DNA of 64,000 nucleotides from Gnetum montanum (Eukaryota; Streptophyta; Gnetopsida; Gnetales; Gnetaceae): positions 346,875-410,874 of the forward strand of contig MNCI01015910.1 in assembly GCA_015680685.1 (NCBI GenBank), in the 5' to 3' direction. The notes below the pieces were generated by a model. It saw only the letters and a program-made list of their open reading frames with translations, had not been told where the DNA came from and made no database searches. Of this stretch, positions 59,348 through 64,000 are shown piece after piece. Position 1 is the stretch's first letter; each line of letters opens with the position of its first letter. The translations under genes and the position numbers were made by a program.

Positions 59348-60097
59348 TGATGAATGTGATATCAGGGCCATGATATCACATCCGCAATATCAGGTCCACG
59401 ATATCAGAGCTTGCCAAGCGATATCAGACATCCGATGTTAGAGCCTGTCTCGTTGCCTATAAATAAGAGGCAGGTGCGCTTGGTTTGGCAATAGGTTAAT
59501 TTAGTCTCTTAGTCCCTTACCCAAACTCTTGCAATTTCCCCTTATTAGAGTTAGAATTATTTATAAGTACCTACAGTAGGAGTCATAAAGCAAATGGATC
59601 TTTATTCGAGCATTGTGTACCTAAGCACACCTTGTGTTCGGAACTAAAGACAAAATTTGTGATAACCCTTGCAGCATTTAGAATAGATTATCTCTTAACC
59701 TTCATGTTATTTACAATTATTTAATGCTTTCTGTAGTTAATTAATGTTTTCTCTCTCACCCTGTTAATTCTCCCAAGTATAACAAGTGGGAATGGATGCT
59801 AGTGTTAGGGCTAGTTAGAGCACAGTTAATTAGTTAAATTAAATTAGTTACCTAATTATTTCACTTCTCCATTTTTAGAACTAGTACATAAAACATAAAA
59901 ATATATAAAAATAATATACCTCAATTTTACTTAACCATACAATTGTGCTATACAAGTGAGCTTAGGAAGATAACGATTAACTAACTTGTCCTTATTTTGT
60001 AAAGGTTCATAAGCACTTAGTCCTTGGAATTTGACCGGATTGTGTGTGGATGCTCGTATTCTTATGGTTGAGCATAGGAATACTTCACCGCTCATCA
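59348..60097 (+). repeat. 5' LTR of element M
   Basis: TGATGAA to CTCATCA, 750 bp. The U3 (59348-59450) is a compact array of GATATCAG-type motifs at roughly 15-20 bp spacing. TATA box GCCTATAAATAAGAGG at about 59454-59469. Confidence 0.9.
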
Positions 60098-60115
60098 TTG
60101 GCATCATTATCGAGG
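60098..60115 (+). promoter_or_regulatory. Primer-binding site of element M
   Basis: TTGGCATCATTATCGAGG, a decayed tRNA-Asp site directly after CTCATCA. Confidence 0.8.
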
Positions 60116-60242
60116 ACTTTGTTGTTTGTGTAGTAAATAGAACTTAGGAAATATTCCCATCATTGTAACAAACCCTTAGGTTGGTTATTTTAAAATTATT
60201 AGAAAAGAGAAGAGAAAAGTGTTGCACATTGAAGAATTAATC

Positions 60243-62760
60243 ATGTCTCCTTCTTCTTATGAGAGAGCTTCACCACCTAGGTCTGACACAATGAACAATT
60301 GGAGGCATAGTACACATGATGACCCACCAGTGCCCTAACAGTTTCATGTGGTATATGTTCATCCTGATGAGTATATACCAAACTTTACCTTTATCCTCCA
60401 CTAGGATCAACAACTACATTAGCATGATTTAGAAGGTAACATAGTGTTACCTCCTAATTATTCAATCCCAAGCATGCTTCTTTGTGCTCTCACATGAATT
60501 GGTATTCAGCACTTATAGGCAGAGTACATTGTGCATGAACATGACTCGAGAGAGTATCGACCTACAGAGGCACAACGTCAAAGGGACTTACAACAAGAGA
60601 GATATCATAAATCTATGAAGGGGAAGTGGTTGCTGGATGTCCCATATGTCATAAGTGAAAATGAGGGTGGTGAACCTTCCTCAGGAGGTCTTCCACACCA
60701 TGATGTTCCTCCCATTGACTTCGATCAAGGGGTTGTGTATTAGAATCTTCACTCAACTATCCATAACTTGGATTTTGGTACCGATAGACACAAAGGGTAC
60801 AAAAAAGGAACACGAACACATGACAAAGATGGACATTCTAATCATAAATGTGATCAAGGTCGAAACCACTGAAGGGAAGGAAGCAAGAACAATCATGGTG
60901 ATAGTCCTCCTCCCTCTTCACCTCCATCATCTCCTTCCCCCTCTCCTTCAGGATGTAAATGTAGTCACATAAGGAAAGACCCTAAGGATAATGGTAGGAG
61001 AAATAGGAATAATAGACAAAAAATCAAGAAAGGGAATGGGGGCATTCTAGAGAAACACACCATGAAAGGAGGGAGAGTAGAAAACAACATACACATCATA
61101 GACATCATAGAGAATATGATCACGATGAACCCCTACTCACTACCCAAAGCATGCTAGATATAACTAAGGCTATTAGAATCCCAACAAGGCACCAAGAAGA
61201 TAGTAGGATCAAAATATTAGACATGAAAAATATTCCACTATTTGAAGGGAGATACAACACTAATCCTCAAAATCATTTGCAAGCATTTCACGATGCATGT
61301 GCCTTGCAAAACATAGAATATGAGTGGCAAAAACTCAAGTTGTTTCCATGAACACTAATCAAGGAAGCGGAAAGCTAGTACCAATACTTAGAATCAAAGT
61401 CCATTCATCAATGGACTACCATGTTAGAACTATTCAATGATAAGTATTAAATGTACTCCTGAGTGTCGTTCCTGCAAAAGAAAATCCAAGGATGAAAACA
61501 AGGAGGACATGAACCCTTGGATGCTGCCATGGGCTAATATTATGCATGGTTACATCATTGCCCAGGCCATGGTTGCTCATAGAGGGAACAACTACGTCAT
61601 CTTGTAGATGGGCTTAGGCATGAAATGCAAAGAACCCTTGGGACTTATGCCCAGGGAAGGTTATCTGAGCTTAGGGCCCATCAAGTATAAAGATTATTGG
61701 AGCAAGTTGCTAAAGAGGAAGGTGAGTTAAGGAAAAGAGAGAGTACAGAAGAATATAACAAAGATCCTTCCCTCCAAAAGAAGGGAGTTAGATTTTGTGA
61801 GGATGAAGAAGAGTCACCACTCAAAGAGATGGTGAATAAGAAAATTTTGGCCATTCAAAAATTTTCATTCGAAGTATCAACAAAGGTAGATCAAATGTGG
61901 GACTTCATAGATAATAAATTTCAAACCGTCCTTAAACTAGTAGAGGAGTCTAGGAAACAAAGTAGTGATTGTGAAAGGAGAAAAAAGAGAGAAGCTAAAT
62001 ATGCATATAACAAAGGTAAGGGTAAAGTGGCCATCATCGAAGAGGTTATGGATTTGGATACAAAAAATGATGGTGGATGTGAGATATGCCAATATGACCA
62101 TCCTAAGGGATGTTGCCCTCTAATCTCACACCTGTAGGAATCTAGGGTGTATGCACTCAACCCATGATTAAACAGAAGGAAAACACCCTAAAGGTTACCT
62201 TATCCTCAAGGTAATCCAAGGCAGTTCCACCAACCCTTAACGTATTATCCAAGTGGAACTCCATCACAACCAAATGAGTAATATCAATAATGGCAACACC
62301 CACAATCATTGGGAATGCCACCACCACGTCAATAGTACCCTTACCATTAGCTTGACCTATATGGATACTACATGCAGTAGCTGATCGCTCCATGTGACTC
62401 TATTGGTCACGTCACTCCTCAGCTTCACTACCAATCCCAAGAGTACTATAGAACTCCTTCTCCTAGGGGTGAGGTTTCACAAACAAACTATCCTTCTCAT
62501 CTGGCTACATCTCTTCCACCCTTAGCTCCATTACCATCTACTCTAGCTATGCAAGGTGAGCTCCTTGCTCAGCTGTAGCAAAGTAACTCTACAAGGACTG
62601 TTAATCCTCAATCTACTATTGGTTTAGACAACCACATAAAGAAGAGACCTTTCTTTAGAACCAATAGTCCAACTAAGTCCTTACAACCCCAAGTGGCTAA
62701 TCCTCCAAACGCCTCACCATCATTCGAATCTTCAGAACTCCCTTCAAATAAAAAATCACA
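60243..62760 (+). pseudogene. gag: Athila-like gag of element M
   Basis: ATG at 60243-60245 (MSPSSYERASPPRSDTMNNW). The N-terminal part includes HDSREYRPTEAQRQRDLQ (about 60538) and a Ser/Pro-rich stretch (about 60900-60955). After a frameshift near 60750-61100 the core reads MLDITKAIRIPTRHQEDSRI (61151), NPQNHLQAFHDACALQNIEY (61264), then LDAAMG and HHCPGHGCS near 61520-61580. A coiled coil (61697-62000), a basic stretch and the knuckle CEICQYDHPKGCC (about 62080-62118) follow. The tail to 62760 is rich in Pro, Gln and Tyr. It is stop-ridden but the best reference for this gag family here. Confidence 0.85.
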
Positions 62761-63200
62761 CCCAACACATACAATCATGTTGACTCATGCCGTCGCTGAT
62801 TGGATTAAAACTGGCCACCTTCCTAGGAAATTTTCTGATCCTAGAAGTCCTCTTATATATCTATAAATCACTAGGAATGAACTATGCAAAGCTCTTTTGG
62901 ATTCAAGTTCTAGTATCAACATAAACTCTCAAGAAATGTATAAAGCCTGGGACCTACCTCCACCGAAAAAGAGTAACATACATTTAGAGCTGACCAACCA
63001 ATCCATCACTATCCCATTAGGACTAGTGGAGGACATAGTTACCACTATTTGTGGATGGTCGTATCCAGCTGACTTGCTAGTGATTCAAGTTAACAATGGA
63101 AAGGGGGACTTCCCAATCATAATGGGAATAGCATAGTTAAGCATAATTTATGCATGCCTAGGAATACATGATCTTTTCCTAGAAATATCAAAGGAAACAT
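62761..63200 (+). pseudogene. Aspartic protease of element M
   Basis: ALLDSSSSININSQEMYKAW (62889 onward) is the active-site region, with Gly replaced by Ser. IPLGLVEDIVTTICGWSYPA and NNGKGDFPIIMGIA (63025-63136) form the rest. The conserved R-A-W after I-M-G reads I-A-stop, TAG in place of TGG at 63134-63136. Confidence 0.85.
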
Positions 63201-63780
63201 GTTTGGAAAGATCGAGAAGAAGAAAGTTCCATGCATAGCATACAGTGATACAAGGTGTAATTGCATGCAGAAGTCTTGGTTTGTACAACATTTAACATTG
63301 CCTGCATGTAACCAATGTGCACAAGTAACCAATATACAAATATGCCTATATGCAGTAGCCACAAGACAAGAAGGCACCTAGTGGCTGATAGCTGACCAAG
63401 AGAGTAATTCAACTATATGCATGGAACCAACTGAGGGTTTAACTTGCACTTACATTGATAGCATAGATACATTAGAGCAAGTCCATCACCAACTTCCACA
63501 TCTCAACATTGAAAGTATCAACTGGGGGAAGTTGGAAATCCCTAACAACTTTAAGCAAGAGCCCCTTGAGTTAAAACCGTTGCCCACTGGTATGGAGTAT
63601 ACATTTCTCAAAAATGGAAAATCGGTAATTATTAATGCTAAGCTCACTCCTTAACAAAAAGAGAGACTGCTAGAAATGGTAAACAAATGGTTGAAAGCCT
63701 TTGCTTCATCATATCCCAAATTAACTAGAATAGAACCTAGGATATGCTAGTATAGAATTTACATTGATCCCACCATGAAG
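63201..63780 (+). pseudogene. Protease-RT linker of element M
   Basis: A frameshift near 63200 leads into KIEKKKVPCIAYSDTRCNCM, a Cys-rich segment, and then MEPTEGLTCTYIDSIDTLEQ (63421), EIPNNFKQEPLELKPLPTGM and TFLKNGKSVIINA. It is collinear with F 32922-33480. The Cys-rich part is the segment retained in the non-autonomous A, H and K. Confidence 0.75.
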
Positions 63781-64000
63781 CCTTGACAACAACCGTAGAG
63801 GCAACTGAACCCAAAGCTAAAGCAAGTGGTTAAAGAAGAAATTGAACAACTTCTAAAAGCCAGGTCCATTTACCCCATTGCTAATAGTGAATGGGTTAGT
63901 CCCTTAGTCATTGTGCCCAAAAAGGGAGGTAAATGGAGGGTGTGTATAGACTTTAGGCTACTAAACATGGCAACATTCAAAGACCACTTTCCATTGCCAT
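63781..64000 (+). pseudogene. Reverse transcriptase of element M, N-terminal part
   Basis: LKQVVKEEIEQLLKARSIYP, then WVSPLVIVPKKGGKWRVCID and FRLLNMATFKDHFPLP. These are RT fingers motifs of Ty3/gypsy (V-x-K-E-I-x-x-L-L...P-x-V-x-V-P-K-K...R-x-C-x-D-[YF]-R-x-L-N...D-x-F-P-L-P). Cut by the window edge before the catalytic box. Confidence 0.9.

Larger units (their letters stand above)
59348..64000 (+). mobile_element. Element M: Athila-like LTR element with gag-pol, continues beyond the window
   Basis: 5' LTR 59348-60097, primer site 60098-60115, gag from 60243, protease, linker, and RT running off the right edge. It inserted into L gag (left flank GTATG); the matching duplication is outside the window. 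Closest in LTR type to F. It gives the fullest gag N-terminus in the window. Confidence 0.88.

Overview
The window looks like nuclear plant DNA made almost entirely of old, nested LTR retrotransposons; I find no intact host gene. The evidence is AT-rich composition, Ty3/gypsy gag-pol fragments of the plant Athila type, plant-type LINE remnants, and decayed LTR pairs. In the F pair an eye count gives about 7% divergence. Such density of old, still-paired elements suggests a large slow-turnover genome, most likely a gymnosperm such as a conifer. That is inference; a large-genome angiosperm is not excluded.

Most of the DNA from about 7.4 kb to the end belongs to one Athila-like group, labelled here A, F, G, H, J, K, L and M. 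Its members share LTR ends TGATGAG...CTCATCA, a primer site matching the 3' end of plant tRNA-Asp, a short GGGG-containing polypurine tract, and an Athila-like gag. In the more complete copies gag is followed by protease, RT, RNase H and integrase in gypsy order. All copies are inactive, with stops, frameshifts and deletions.

Layout. 1-1565 (-) is the gag of a different Ty3/gypsy element, running off the left edge; 1566-3250 is its leader and a probable LTR. 3267-3455 (-) may be a host-gene first exon. 3460-7442 is a less AT-rich unit with a roughly 35-bp minisatellite (4490-4850) and a probable 1.4-kb LTR (6046-7442). J (+, 7443-17821) keeps only an env-position accessory ORF and a short 3' LTR, and is split by A (-, 9377-16830). 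17822-22078 is an AT-rich island with a LINE ORF1 remnant. G (-, 22079-40518) is split by F (-, 27778-36829) and lacks its 5' end. It meets H (-, 40519-49076), which lacks nearly all of its 3' LTR. A LINE remnant (49077-49557 and 56094-56820, -) is split by K (+, 49558-56093). L (+, 56830-59347) is cut by M (+, 59348-64000), which runs off the right edge in RT.

Two structural classes appear. F, G and M carry gag plus pol. A, H and K keep gag, primer site and polypurine tract but lack protease, RT, RNase H and most of integrase, with a similar deletion start, so they look like a non-autonomous lineage that would have depended on autonomous relatives. Independently, G, H and J share one LTR subfamily and carry a long accessory ORF (about 900 codons) between pol and the 3' LTR, where Athila elements carry an env-like ORF; the other copies that show their 3' region (A, F, K) lack it.
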